Positions 34,995 through 43,825 of a DNA stretch of 64,000 nt are shown one piece after another. The stretch spans positions 1-64,000 of the forward strand of contig NZ_VWNC01000007.1 in assembly GCF_013387455.1 (NCBI RefSeq). The letters run 5' to 3'. This DNA comes from Mariprofundus sp. NF (lineage in GTDB: Bacteria > Pseudomonadota > Zetaproteobacteria > Mariprofundales > Mariprofundaceae). How positions within the stretch are numbered: the stretch's first letter is position 1; every line of letters starts with the position of its first letter. Both the position numbers and the translations under genes were made by a program. A model generated the notes under the pieces. It made no database searches. It worked only from the letters and a program-made list of their open reading frames with translations, and was not told the DNA's origin.

Positions 34995-35249
34995 ATGGGT
35001 CAGACATGTACAACCAGTATCCGCCTTGATGAATCGCTTGCCCACCGGCTGGACGATGCGGCTGCCAGATTGCACAGGCGCAAGAACGGCATCATTGTCC
35101 GTGCCATTGAGGAGTATCTGGAAAAGCATTCTGATACCTTGTTGCAGGAGGAGGCGCGCAAGCAGTCGCTACTGGTCAGCAGTCAAGATGGTGTCAATGA
35201 AGATGAGTTATGGGAATCTGCGCACGATGATAGCGGCTGGCAGTCGTGA
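34995..35249 (+). CDS. Ribbon-helix-helix antitoxin
   Basis: An 84-residue protein with an N-terminal RHH/CopG fold (TSIRLDESLAHRLDDAAARLHRRKNGIIV, then RAIEEYLEKH) that would bind operator DNA as a dimer. An acidic C-terminal tail would wrap the toxin. ATG 34995 follows AGGAG. Its stop overlaps the toxin GTG start (GTGA), the usual arrangement for type II systems. Confidence 0.85.
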   Translation: MGQTCTTSIRLDESLAHRLDDAAARLHRRKNGIIVRAIEEYLEKHSDTLLQEEARKQSLLVSSQDGVNEDELWESAHDDSGWQS

Positions 35250-35569
35250 ACCGGGGGGATATCGTTATCTGTGCGTTGGCCGGGGATTACGGCAAGCCAC
35301 GCCCGGCTGTGGTAGTTCAATCCGACCTGTTTAATCCCACCCATGCCAGCGTTGTCATCTGCCCTGTTACATCGCATATCGTCGATGCGCCGCTTTTTCG
35401 CATATTAATCCCGGCAGGCGGAAAAACAGGCCTGTCGGTGAAGTCGCAAGCGATGGTGGATAAACTCACAGCCATCAAGGCCGATCGCATCAAACAGCGG
35501 ATTGGTGCATTGAATCCGAAACAGAAAAGCGAGATGGATTCGGCGCTGAAGCTCTGGCTCGGCTTGTAA
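35246..35569 (+). CDS. MazF/PemK-type endoribonuclease toxin
   Basis: A 107-residue protein of the CcdB/PemK fold. It starts MNRGDIVICALAGDYGKPRPAVVVQ, with the conserved Arg-Gly-Asp-Ile, PRPAVVVQSD and CPVTS segments, and GLSVKSQAMVDKLTAI, where MazF toxins have the conserved Gln-x-x-x-x-Asp. It would cut mRNA at short sequences when the antitoxin is degraded. GTG start inside the antitoxin stop. The pair reads against the surrounding polysaccharide genes. Confidence 0.88.
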   Translation: MNRGDIVICALAGDYGKPRPAVVVQSDLFNPTHASVVICPVTSHIVDAPLFRILIPAGGKTGLSVKSQAMVDKLTAIKADRIKQRIGALNPKQKSEMDSALKLWLGL

Positions 35570-35652
35570 ATAGCAGACGGGGCGTTTGATCTGTTGAACT
35601 TACTGACTTTTACCGGCCTTCACGCCCCTATCCACCAGACCCGCCCACCTGC

Positions 35653-35678
35653 TGTCGAATAACTCAATAACTCATGCC
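35653..35678. repeat. Right copy of 26-bp direct repeat flanking the toxin-antitoxin pair
   Basis: See the left copy at 34816; two mismatches in 26 bases. The rest of the stretch from 35679 to the glycosyltransferase stop at 35824 shows no gene. Confidence 0.7.
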
Positions 35679-35823
35679 TGACCCGGCTCTCACATCCTGC
35701 TGTTTTTGATTAATTTTCGGAACCTATCATTGTGCATGGGAAATTTGTATGCGAGTAATGATATAAGTTTCTAATATTCATTACCCTCACAACAGCTGCT
35801 TCTAACGTCCGAACCACTCTTTC

Positions 35824-36957
35824 TTAATACAGATTAGTCTTATTGCCTGTGATCAGCTCAAGTTCCTTCAGATAGCAATTGATCACTATCTTTTCATCAA
35901 ATTCACGCTCCACCTTCTCCCTCCCAGACTCGCCCATCTTCCTCCTCTGCGCAGAAGTGAGGCAGATCATCCGCTCCATCTTATCAGCAAGGTCGCATGC
36001 GTTTTTCACCTCACATAAATACCCCGTCACACCATTATCAACTACATCCCGACAACCCGGCACATCAGTCGTCACAATAGGTTTAGCCAAGCTACCTGCT
36101 TCAATCAATGTGCGGGGAAGCCCTTCTCTGTAGGATGGCAACACGACACAGTCGGCAGACTGCATGTGCGATTTCACATCGTCGCTCACGCCCAGATATT
36201 CAACGACGCCCTCATCAACCCACTTCTGCATCTGTTCCCGCGAAATAGCCTGCGGATTGATTACATCCAGAAACCCGAGCAGTTGGAACCTGGCATTGGG
36301 ATATTTCTGCTTAACTATACGGGCAGCCTCGACATATTCCCCCACCCCCTTATCCCACAACATGCGAGCTACCAGTAGAAAGACAAAGCCGTGCTCTTCA
36401 CTTTCCACATTGTCCTCGGGAGCATAAACAGTGGTGTTGATACCCGAACCGGGAATACGTTGCGTTTTAACCTCTTTAACCAATCCGAGGGCGATGAACT
36501 GGTTCATGTCATCGTGATTCTGGAAAAACACCCGTGGTGGATAGCGTAGCGCCCAGCGATAGAGGAACTTGATGATTTTCGTAATCACATCCTGACGAAT
36601 AAAGGTTGCACCAAGCCCCGAGATATTCGGGATGACCGGCGTGCCGCTAAAACCACCTGCAATGGAAGCGTATATATTCGGCTTGGGTGTATAGGTCAGA
36701 ACCACATCAGGCCGCTCAGATCGAAACAGCTTAAACAAACGAATCGCCAGTCCGACATCTTCGACCGGATTCGTTCCTTTATTGTTCATCGGCAGGTCAA
36801 TATATCGAAAACCCGTGTCGCTTAAACGATTTGCATATTCATCAAACGGTGCCACCGCAACAATTTCATAGCCCTCTTCTCTCAGGCGAGACATTAGTGG
36901 CAGACGAAAATTAAACAGATTCCAGCTGGTATTAGAGATAATAATCACCTTAGACAT
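35824..36957 (-). CDS. Glycosyltransferase family 4
   Basis: A 377-residue GT-B enzyme with an N-terminal acceptor domain (IIISNTSWNLFNFRLPLM) and a C-terminal nucleotide-sugar domain carrying VARMLWDKGVGEYVEAA. It also has the retaining-enzyme motif SYREGLPRTLIEAGSLAKP (E-x7-E). It resembles WbpT/CapM-like GT4 proteins that add sugars to the lipid-linked repeat unit. Last gene before the toxin-antitoxin insertion in the main minus-strand operon. Confidence 0.88.
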   Translation of the reverse strand: MSKVIIISNTSWNLFNFRLPLMSRLREEGYEIVAVAPFDEYANRLSDTGFRYIDLPMNNKGTNPVEDVGLAIRLFKLFRSERPDVVLTYTPKPNIYASIAGGFSGTPVIPNISGLGATFIRQDVITKIIKFLYRWALRYPPRVFFQNHDDMNQFIALGLVKEVKTQRIPGSGINTTVYAPEDNVESEEHGFVFLLVARMLWDKGVGEYVEAARIVKQKYPNARFQLLGFLDVINPQAISREQMQKWVDEGVVEYLGVSDDVKSHMQSADCVVLPSYREGLPRTLIEAGSLAKPIVTTDVPGCRDVVDNGVTGYLCEVKNACDLADKMERMICLTSAQRRKMGESGREKVEREFDEKIVINCYLKELELITGNKTNLY

Positions 36958-37007
36958 AGAGGATCCGTGACTGGTATCTCAGGGGATAATCTCTTGCGTG
37001 AACGCAA

Positions 37008-37132
37008 TTCACCTGATGATTGGTGAGCCGTTCCCAAGGGGAGCAATCAATAGCACTCGCATCGCGCGATAGAAGTTCACCTGATGAGTGGTAACCAGCG
37101 ATAACCGACTGCATACTGATAGCTGCATACTG
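37008..37132. repeat. Small repeats between glycosyltransferase and polymerase genes
   Basis: TTCACCTGATGATTGGTGA (37008-37026) recurs as TTCACCTGATGAGTGGTAA (37076-37094), each a near-palindrome. CTGCATACTG occurs twice at 37109 and 37123. The last motif belongs to the CTGC/CAGT-rich repeat family also seen near 50,800 and 59,440. Confidence 0.5.
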
Positions 37133-37146
37133 CAAACTAAGTATTC

Positions 37147-38193
37147 TCATAGAAAAAATACGCTCTGATAAGGCAGCCAAGTTTGTGCCTGATTACCAAA
37201 GTTTAACCATACCCATAAAACCGCAACATACACTCCTACTATAGCTAGCAAGGCAGCATATCTGTACATAGGATTTCTAAAAATCAGAGGGAAGTGTGAC
37301 CACACATAGAGCTGAATTGGCAATAGATATAGAGCAATGCGATCCACGGCTGTTGAGGCAAGAGAAACCAAGGGTATACAGGCTAGCGAGGCCAGCGCAA
37401 ACACCAACCAAGGCTGCTGTTTACCAAAGCGACGGATCCATTGTCTATAAAGCAGCAGAAAGATCAAACCAGGCAGAGCATTCATTAGCACACGAATCTG
37501 GCCACCGTCAGAATGCATGGTACGTTCAACATAATTTAATAGCAGGGTCTCATAATAGTCCTGCAGGAACATTACCATGACAAAAGCTGCCACTAGGATA
37601 CCGGTTACGATACGCAATGGGGATAGTCTGCTGTTCGGGCTGAAGAAAACACCCAGCAAGGCAAGAAGTACGGCTGTCTTGTGAAATAGTGCGGCACAAA
37701 AAACAAACAGGAAAAACTTTACCGTTGCCAGTCTGACCAGAGCACAGAGAGCTAAAAGTTCAAAACCAATGGCTACCGCTTGCCGACTGTAACCCATGGC
37801 TACAACAGTATAAAGGTAGGGAACTGCAACCAGAATAGCCAACCAGGGTAGCGGCATAGTGCGAGAAAATGTAATCAAGCCTGCCATAAATATGGCGCCA
37901 CAGACGAGGTTTACGCCATAGATGCCGAAATCAAGTTCAGCCATCCACCAATTAAGAAAAGCATAACCCGGATCAGAGGATTTCATTGCATCAATAAAAG
38001 AGGCATTAATAACTAATTCATAATGATGAAGATAGGAATACCAATCGCCTCCGACTTCGTGTCGGGTGCCTATAAAAAAAACCGCTAAAACCCCAAATGA
38101 TAATATTGCAAAAAAACTGAGGTCTTTTTCCGTTTTTACCGGTGAAAAAACAGCCAACAGAGGTAATGAAAGCATAAACCAGTAAGGTATCAT
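37147..38193 (-). CDS. EpsG-family polysaccharide polymerase-like membrane protein
   Basis: A 348-residue protein with about ten membrane helices. The segment GTRHEVGGDWYSYLHHYE near residue 45 matches the EpsG/Wzy-type pattern (R-x-x-x-GGD-x-x-Y). A second loop, MGYSRQAVAIGF, also fits. It would polymerise repeat units at the periplasmic face. ATG 38193 chosen over a TTG three codons earlier. It is the only polymerase candidate in the window. Confidence 0.75.
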   Translation of the reverse strand: MIPYWFMLSLPLLAVFSPVKTEKDLSFFAILSFGVLAVFFIGTRHEVGGDWYSYLHHYELVINASFIDAMKSSDPGYAFLNWWMAELDFGIYGVNLVCGAIFMAGLITFSRTMPLPWLAILVAVPYLYTVVAMGYSRQAVAIGFELLALCALVRLATVKFFLFVFCAALFHKTAVLLALLGVFFSPNSRLSPLRIVTGILVAAFVMVMFLQDYYETLLLNYVERTMHSDGGQIRVLMNALPGLIFLLLYRQWIRRFGKQQPWLVFALASLACIPLVSLASTAVDRIALYLLPIQLYVWSHFPLIFRNPMYRYAALLAIVGVYVAVLWVWLNFGNQAQTWLPYQSVFFL

Positions 38194-38399
38194 CGAGTAC
38201 AATACCGCTTTATTAAGGTAGAAATAAGCATATCCTTCATCTTAAGAAAGAATGAGTGATTTGCGACAATTTTCTCTTCTCTGCTATCATAGACCATGTT
38301 TGTATCTCATCACAAAGTAGATTACATGCTGTTGGATCTAGTCATAGAAACTAATAATCGAAAAACAAATTACTAAAAATTGTCATGATTCTTATAGGT

Positions 38400-39581
38400 T
38401 CACAATGGCTTATGCAATAAATAATCACTTATGACGCTTGCTGCCTCTGAATGTCCCAACTTATTCCAATGACCAACCCCCAATTTTGTATTATCGAACC
38501 CATGTAAATGAACTTTTTTTTCATCTGCTACTTTCTGTAGAAATGGAGCCAATAGTAAAACCTCTATGCCTAGTGCCTCTCCAAGTTCATAAATCCTCTT
38601 ATCTGGATAAAATAAATCAGAAACACCAAGCTTCTCCATAAGTTTCTTCCGCTCATCAGGGGCAGGATAAACTTGAGCACTGTTTGACAAGCAAACCAGT
38701 AAAAAACGCGCTTTGTGCTTTTGGACCTCCTGATTTACCTTGGCTATTAATGCTTCAGTCACCTGCCATGCTTCTATCCAGACCTTTGTTTTCGGTTCAC
38801 TATAAATTGCATCATCAATACCCGCTTCTATGCTAAGTCCATTACTTTCAGATTCACTGAGAGTAGTAGAAGGGAAAAGGTTGTCCTTAACAAAACGCAA
38901 AAGCTGGAGAACTCTTATATGGTCAGAAAGTTTTTGCAGCGTTCTCCAAAGTTCAGAAGTTCTTTTTTTATAAAACTCTGATTTTAAAAAAGAATCATCG
39001 TAAATAAGTTTACCACCTTCTATTACCCAAAATGGTTTATCTTGCCTTGGTTCTAATGCCTTTGAATTGTTTCGAATGTCATTTCCCGTAAGAAAGGCTA
39101 ACAACACCATATCTGGAGAGTATGACCATACACGGGACTGCAACGCGAGCAATTCGTCGGCAGTTCCATAACCGGATACACCAAAGTTAATGACTTCAAT
39201 TTTCTTTCCATCTGCAAATGAGTTTTGTTGCAGAAGAGATTCCAATTTTGACCAAAATGTTTCCTCAATTTCTACTTGTAGCGCCTCAGCATAAGAATCT
39301 CCGATAATGGCAATTCTATATGTATTATCTGCTTTTAAGATTGAATGCTCTCTATCCCTTAAACCTGCACTGTTTATTCTAATATAAGTTATTCCTTCGC
39401 TCCTATGCCAGCCATGTGCATTTGGTCTATGCATTGCCCCGGAATGATCGGGAGAAAAATGATACAAACTTGGCATGGAAAAATCTGTTACGCGCAGATA
39501 TGCCTCCACTACAGCTAGAGCGAATAAACACGACATGCCTATGAGACAGGTATTAATTACCATTTGTTTAAACGTTTTCAA
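38400..39581 (-). CDS. SGNH-hydrolase-type protein with N-terminal membrane anchor
   Basis: A 393-residue protein (387 if ATG 39563 is used instead of the TTG). The N-terminal helix (about 10-28) places a GDSL/SGNH domain in the periplasm: block I IIGDSYAEAL near 94, FGVSGYGTADE (Gly block) near 150, NDI near 185, and GHWNKLGH at the C-terminus providing the catalytic His. Such proteins transfer or remove acyl groups on polysaccharides. It follows the carbamoyltransferase-SxtJ-DUF5989 genes, an arrangement common in polysaccharide loci. Confidence 0.8.
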   Translation of the reverse strand: MKTFKQMVINTCLIGMSCLFALAVVEAYLRVTDFSMPSLYHFSPDHSGAMHRPNAHGWHRSEGITYIRINSAGLRDREHSILKADNTYRIAIIGDSYAEALQVEIEETFWSKLESLLQQNSFADGKKIEVINFGVSGYGTADELLALQSRVWSYSPDMVLLAFLTGNDIRNNSKALEPRQDKPFWVIEGGKLIYDDSFLKSEFYKKRTSELWRTLQKLSDHIRVLQLLRFVKDNLFPSTTLSESESNGLSIEAGIDDAIYSEPKTKVWIEAWQVTEALIAKVNQEVQKHKARFLLVCLSNSAQVYPAPDERKKLMEKLGVSDLFYPDKRIYELGEALGIEVLLLAPFLQKVADEKKVHLHGFDNTKLGVGHWNKLGHSEAASVISDYLLHKPL

Positions 39582-39686
39582 TAAACTATCTCACTTTTTG
39601 TTTGGACTAAGATTGGTCTATATATGCATGAAACATATGCATGACTTGTAGAAAACTCACAAAAACAGCTCTCTCACATCATTAAA

Positions 39687-39839
39687 TTAAAACAGTGTGT
39701 ATATAAATGGAGCCACAGCGGATCCTTGCGCAAAAACCACCAGAACGCCCAACAATAGCAACACGATAATAATCGGAGCTAGCCAGAATTTTTTGCGTTC
39801 CTTCATGAAACCCCACAAATCTTTTAATAAATCCAGCAT
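39687..39839 (-). CDS. DUF5989 family membrane micro-protein
   Basis: A 50-residue protein: MLDLLKDLWGFMKERKKFWL, then a single membrane helix rich in Ile/Leu/Val, ending APFIYTLF. This matches the short DUF5989 proteins found beside SxtJ and carbamoyltransferases. Its ATG shares one base with the SxtJ stop (TAATG), indicating tight coupling. Its function is unknown; it may stabilise a membrane complex. Confidence 0.85.
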   Translation of the reverse strand: MLDLLKDLWGFMKERKKFWLAPIIIVLLLLGVLVVFAQGSAVAPFIYTLF

Positions 39840-40255
39840 TAATATGGCCTCTCCACATGATTTCTGTCAGCAACTTTACTGATCACCCGGTAACTAGCTA
39901 TAGTTTTATCCAAAGTCCGACGCATAGGGTCTTTACCCATTAAACGCATAACAATCCCCATCGGGGTAATCACGATAAAATATACTATTGCCAGGATAAT
40001 AGAGTTGATAACATGACCAATGACCAAGGCAACTCGCATCCAGCCATTGTACAGGCCACGCATCGAATCAGGAGCTATCAAAGCCCAGGCGATAACAATC
40101 ACTCCGGTGCCAATCCACTGCAGGTTAGGTAGATTCTCCCACTCCCATGCCCAGGGCAAAAGTAATCCGAAGATAACTGCCAGAATAGCGCCAAGCATCA
40201 AACCAAACTGGCGTAACCCCTTGGTATCGAGTTCAGGAATTTCGTGATGTGACAT
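39839..40255 (-). CDS. SxtJ-family membrane protein
   Basis: A 138-residue protein with three to four hydrophobic segments. Its end (ITPMGIVMRLMGKDPMRRTLDK) matches the SxtJ family, first named in saxitoxin clusters and usually beside NodU/CmcH-type carbamoyltransferases. It may anchor or assist the carbamoyltransferase; no enzymatic motif is visible. Confidence 0.82.
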   Translation of the reverse strand: MSHHEIPELDTKGLRQFGLMLGAILAVIFGLLLPWAWEWENLPNLQWIGTGVIVIAWALIAPDSMRGLYNGWMRVALVIGHVINSIILAIVYFIVITPMGIVMRLMGKDPMRRTLDKTIASYRVISKVADRNHVERPY

Positions 40256-40306
40256 AATCGCTCCTAATATAAAAACGTCTGTAAATAAAAATGGATGCCC
40301 AGTTTA

Positions 40307-42145
40307 TCAGTCCAGCTCGAACTCATCCTTCCAGTCATCACTGTTTTCCCACTCCGGCTGATCTGGCTTGGCAAGTAGATAGTTCTCAATAACCAGATAG
40401 TCCATTTCAGTACGCATGAAGCAACGATAAGCGTCTTCAGGGGTATTCACAATTGGCTCACCGCGGACATTAAATGAGGTATTAACCAGAACAGCACAAC
40501 CAGTGCGCTTATCAAATTCATTAAGAAGCTGGTGAAGTTGCGGATTAGTCTCCTCATGGACTGTCTGAAGACGTGCAGAGTAATCCACATGGGTAATTGC
40601 TGGTAGCTCTGATCGTGGTACATTCAGCTGTTCAATGCCAAATAAATTTTTCTGCTCATCTGTCATTGGCAGGCGAATCTCATCTCTTACCGGAGCGACA
40701 ATTAACATATACGGGCTCTTGCCATCATGTTTAAAGTAATCGCCAACCCGATCAGCGCGAACAATCGGAGCAAATGGTCGAAATGACTCCCGGTATTTGA
40801 TCTTCAGGTTCATTACTGACTGCATTTTAGTATTGCGTGGATCACCGATAATGGATCGTGAACCAAGTGCTCGAGGTCCGAACTCCATACGGCCCTGCAT
40901 CCAACCTATAACATTCCCGTCATCAAGAATCTCTGCCAGCTGTGTCATCAATGAGTTTTCATCCAAGCGCTGGTATGATGCATTCACTGATTTCAGGTAG
41001 GCCTCAATCTCATCATCGGAGTAACGGCACCCCAGGTAGGAACCCTTCATGCTGTCTTCGGGGTTGGCCGTGCGAGGGTTATCAAGATACTCATACCAGA
41101 CCGACAATGCAGCCCCAAGAGCACCACCGGCATCACCTGCTGCTGGCTGAATCCAGATATCATCAAACACACCAGAACGTAACAATTCACCATTACTCAC
41201 GCAGTTTAGTGCCACTCCACCTGCCAGACAGAGATAATCGGTCCCCAGCTCTTTTTTAACGGTTTTACCCAGACGGAGAACAATCTCTTCGGTCACTTTC
41301 TGGATGGAAGCGGCAATATCCATCTCACGCTGCCCCAGATCAGTTTCAGATTTTCTAGCAGGACCATCGAACAACGCATCAAATTTACTGTTTGTCATGG
41401 TAAGACCTGTGGCATAATTGAAATAAGACATATCCAACCGGAACGTACCGTCCTCTTTCAGATCCATGAGGTTATCCAGAATCAGGTCGACATAAACAGG
41501 TTGACCGTAAGGGGCCAGCCCCATCAGTTTGTATTCACCAGAATTGACCTTGAAGCCGGTGTAATAAGTAAACGCCGAATAAAGCAGACCCAGCGAATGC
41601 GGAAAGTCCATCTCCCACTGCGGCGTCAATGTATTACCATCACCGAGCCAAACAGAACTGGATGCCCACTCCCCAACACCATCCAGACACATCACAGCCG
41701 CTTTTTGGAAAGGGCTCGGAAAAAATGCCGAGGCCGCATGAGACTGATGATGTTCAGTAAACAGCAGTTGAGGTAGATCACTTGTTTTACATTCGCCCAG
41801 AGCAGCTAGCTCTTTTTTCAATACCGATTTGAGATATAGCTTTTCCTTTAACCAGACAGGCATGGCGGAGAGGAATGAGCGGAAGCCACTGGGAGCATAA
41901 GCTAGGTAGGTTTCCAGAAGGCGTTCAAATTTAACCAGCGGCTTGTCATAAAATACAACATGATCAACATCGGTCAGGGTAATCCCGGCCTCATCCAGGC
42001 AGTAGGAAATGGCATGAGAGGGAAAGCCCGCATCATGTTTTTTGCGCGTGAATCGTTCTTCCTGCACTGCGGCGACGATATCCCCATCGCATACCAATGC
42101 GGCAGCACTATCATGGTAAAAAGCAGAGATTCCCAAAATAACCAT
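40307..42145 (-). CDS. NodU/CmcH-type carbamoyltransferase
   Basis: A 612-residue enzyme that transfers a carbamoyl group from carbamoyl phosphate, via an adenylate, to a sugar hydroxyl. The N-terminal Kae1-like half has HDSAAALVCDGDIVAAVQEERF and metal-binding His in FTEHHQSHAAS. The C-terminal half has GRMEFGPRALGSRSII, VLVNTSFNVRGEPIV and the PEDAYRCF segment. ATG 42145 follows AAGGTG. The 250-base gap upstream before the MBOAT gene holds no recognisable gene and could include a promoter. It likely decorates the polysaccharide or its precursors. Confidence 0.93.
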   Translation of the reverse strand: MVILGISAFYHDSAAALVCDGDIVAAVQEERFTRKKHDAGFPSHAISYCLDEAGITLTDVDHVVFYDKPLVKFERLLETYLAYAPSGFRSFLSAMPVWLKEKLYLKSVLKKELAALGECKTSDLPQLLFTEHHQSHAASAFFPSPFQKAAVMCLDGVGEWASSSVWLGDGNTLTPQWEMDFPHSLGLLYSAFTYYTGFKVNSGEYKLMGLAPYGQPVYVDLILDNLMDLKEDGTFRLDMSYFNYATGLTMTNSKFDALFDGPARKSETDLGQREMDIAASIQKVTEEIVLRLGKTVKKELGTDYLCLAGGVALNCVSNGELLRSGVFDDIWIQPAAGDAGGALGAALSVWYEYLDNPRTANPEDSMKGSYLGCRYSDDEIEAYLKSVNASYQRLDENSLMTQLAEILDDGNVIGWMQGRMEFGPRALGSRSIIGDPRNTKMQSVMNLKIKYRESFRPFAPIVRADRVGDYFKHDGKSPYMLIVAPVRDEIRLPMTDEQKNLFGIEQLNVPRSELPAITHVDYSARLQTVHEETNPQLHQLLNEFDKRTGCAVLVNTSFNVRGEPIVNTPEDAYRCFMRTEMDYLVIENYLLAKPDQPEWENSDDWKDEFELD

Positions 42146-42392
42146 TTGACTTAACACCTTCCAAAAAAACTTATGTTACTATCAAATCATACTGAATCAT
42201 GACAACGATCATATGATTTTTTTTATGTTTGTTTTCATTACATATCAATCTGTTCAAATCATCTCATATACTGTCAAAATAATACACCGTTCTCATAAAG
42301 TCATACGCGCAATATTAGTGAAGGGTTTTACTCCACACCTTTCATTGGATTGGCAATCCAAGAGATGCTCAATGCCACACAATAGGTAGACT

Positions 42393-43790
42393 CTAAAAGT
42401 CGAAATAAATAAACTCCTGTGAACTGCCCGTTGAAGCTGCGACCACAATAAGCCAAAAGAATACGATTGTTACGGTAAGAAATAGTTTGTTCATTTTTCT
42501 ATATGCCAATCGAACATACGCCTGCGTATCATAACGATGCAGCAATACAAAGACCCCGATCAGGAGTAATTCAAAAGCATAATCTGAAAAAAATGATGGA
42601 GCATCAACCACAGAAAATAGCGACCCACTGATTATAGTCATTGCCCCTTCAGCATCTTCAGCCCTAAAAAAGACCCAGGCAAAAAGAATGAATGCCAATG
42701 TTAGTATTCGTTTGATTGTTTTCGGGGTGTAGTTCGAAAGCTTCTGAGTTAATGGGAAAAATCCTATAGCATGGTTAATGGCAATGGCAACACCATGTAG
42801 TGCACCCCAGATAATGAAGGTCCAATTTGCTCCATGCCAAAGCCCGCCCAAAATCATGGTAACAAGGATGTTTGTTAAATGACGAGGCTTTGAACATCGG
42901 CTACCACCAAGAGGTATATATAAATAATCACGTAACCATCTAGATAAGGTCATATGCCAACGTTGCCAGAAGTCCTGAAGATTAATCGCCATATAGGGTT
43001 GATTAAAATTCATTGGTAGCTTAATACCTAGGATCACAGCCAAACCAATTGCCATATCAGTGTAGCCACTAAAGTCGCAGTAAATTTGCATCGCAAAACC
43101 AACAATGGCTAGCCAGTACTCCAGAAGGGAATATCCCAACGGATTTGCGAAAATTGGATTTATACTGCTTGCAATACCATCTGCAAAAATAACTTTTTTT
43201 ATCAAACCAACTGTAAAGATCGTCACGCCCAGACCTATAGAGGAAATCTTTTTTTGGTGACCTCGAATCAACTGAGGAATCAACTCTGCTGGTCGAAGAA
43301 TAGGACCAGCGATTAGTTGAGGGAAAAATAGTGTGTAAGCAACAAGTTCCGTATATTTTTTCTCAATAGGGAAACGTTTAGAATAAACATCAGAAACATA
43401 AGAAATCATAGTGAAAGTGATGAATGAAATACCAAGCGGTAGTACAAATTTAAGATCAACATCATCCAGTGCAAAAATTGGTGCCATCATTTCATTAAAA
43501 ACAAAATTAGTGTATTTAAAGACAACTAATGGAATAAAAAGAACTAAAATAACACTAACCAATCGGAACTTTTTAGCACGGCCATCTGGAGTTTTCTCCA
43601 TCCAATTAGTGCCAAAGAAAGCGATAGTGCAGAGCACTGCAGGAACCCAAATAAGCAGAGGGTTCCACCATCCATAAAAAATAAGACTCCCGATGATTAT
43701 CAATGTAATTAAAAATCGCGAAGGAAGCAGTCTAAATATAATAAAATAAACGGCGAAAAACATAAGAAATTCAATAGAACTGAAGAGCAT
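42393..43790 (-). CDS. MBOAT-family O-acyltransferase (AlgI-like)
   Basis: A 465-residue polytopic membrane protein. WHMTLSRWLRDYLYIPLGGSR and the catalytic His in GGLWHGANWTFIIWG are diagnostic of AlgI/DltB-type acyltransferases, which pass acetyl groups across the membrane for polysaccharide O-acetylation. Two SGNH-type genes directly upstream in the operon would complete the transfer in the periplasm, as AlgJ/AlgX do for alginate. Confidence 0.92.
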   Translation of the reverse strand: MLFSSIEFLMFFAVYFIIFRLLPSRFLITLIIIGSLIFYGWWNPLLIWVPAVLCTIAFFGTNWMEKTPDGRAKKFRLVSVILVLFIPLVVFKYTNFVFNEMMAPIFALDDVDLKFVLPLGISFITFTMISYVSDVYSKRFPIEKKYTELVAYTLFFPQLIAGPILRPAELIPQLIRGHQKKISSIGLGVTIFTVGLIKKVIFADGIASSINPIFANPLGYSLLEYWLAIVGFAMQIYCDFSGYTDMAIGLAVILGIKLPMNFNQPYMAINLQDFWQRWHMTLSRWLRDYLYIPLGGSRCSKPRHLTNILVTMILGGLWHGANWTFIIWGALHGVAIAINHAIGFFPLTQKLSNYTPKTIKRILTLAFILFAWVFFRAEDAEGAMTIISGSLFSVVDAPSFFSDYAFELLLIGVFVLLHRYDTQAYVRLAYRKMNKLFLTVTIVFFWLIVVAASTGSSQEFIYFDF

Positions 43791-43825
43791 AACTTAGACT
43801 TTCCTACAAAACACTTTGATAAAAA

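Noticed and set aside
39682-39873. 63-codon minus-strand frame beside SxtJ
   Set aside because: It overlaps the true DUF5989 gene in another frame; the DUF5989 reading has family match, coupling to SxtJ and a membrane helix.
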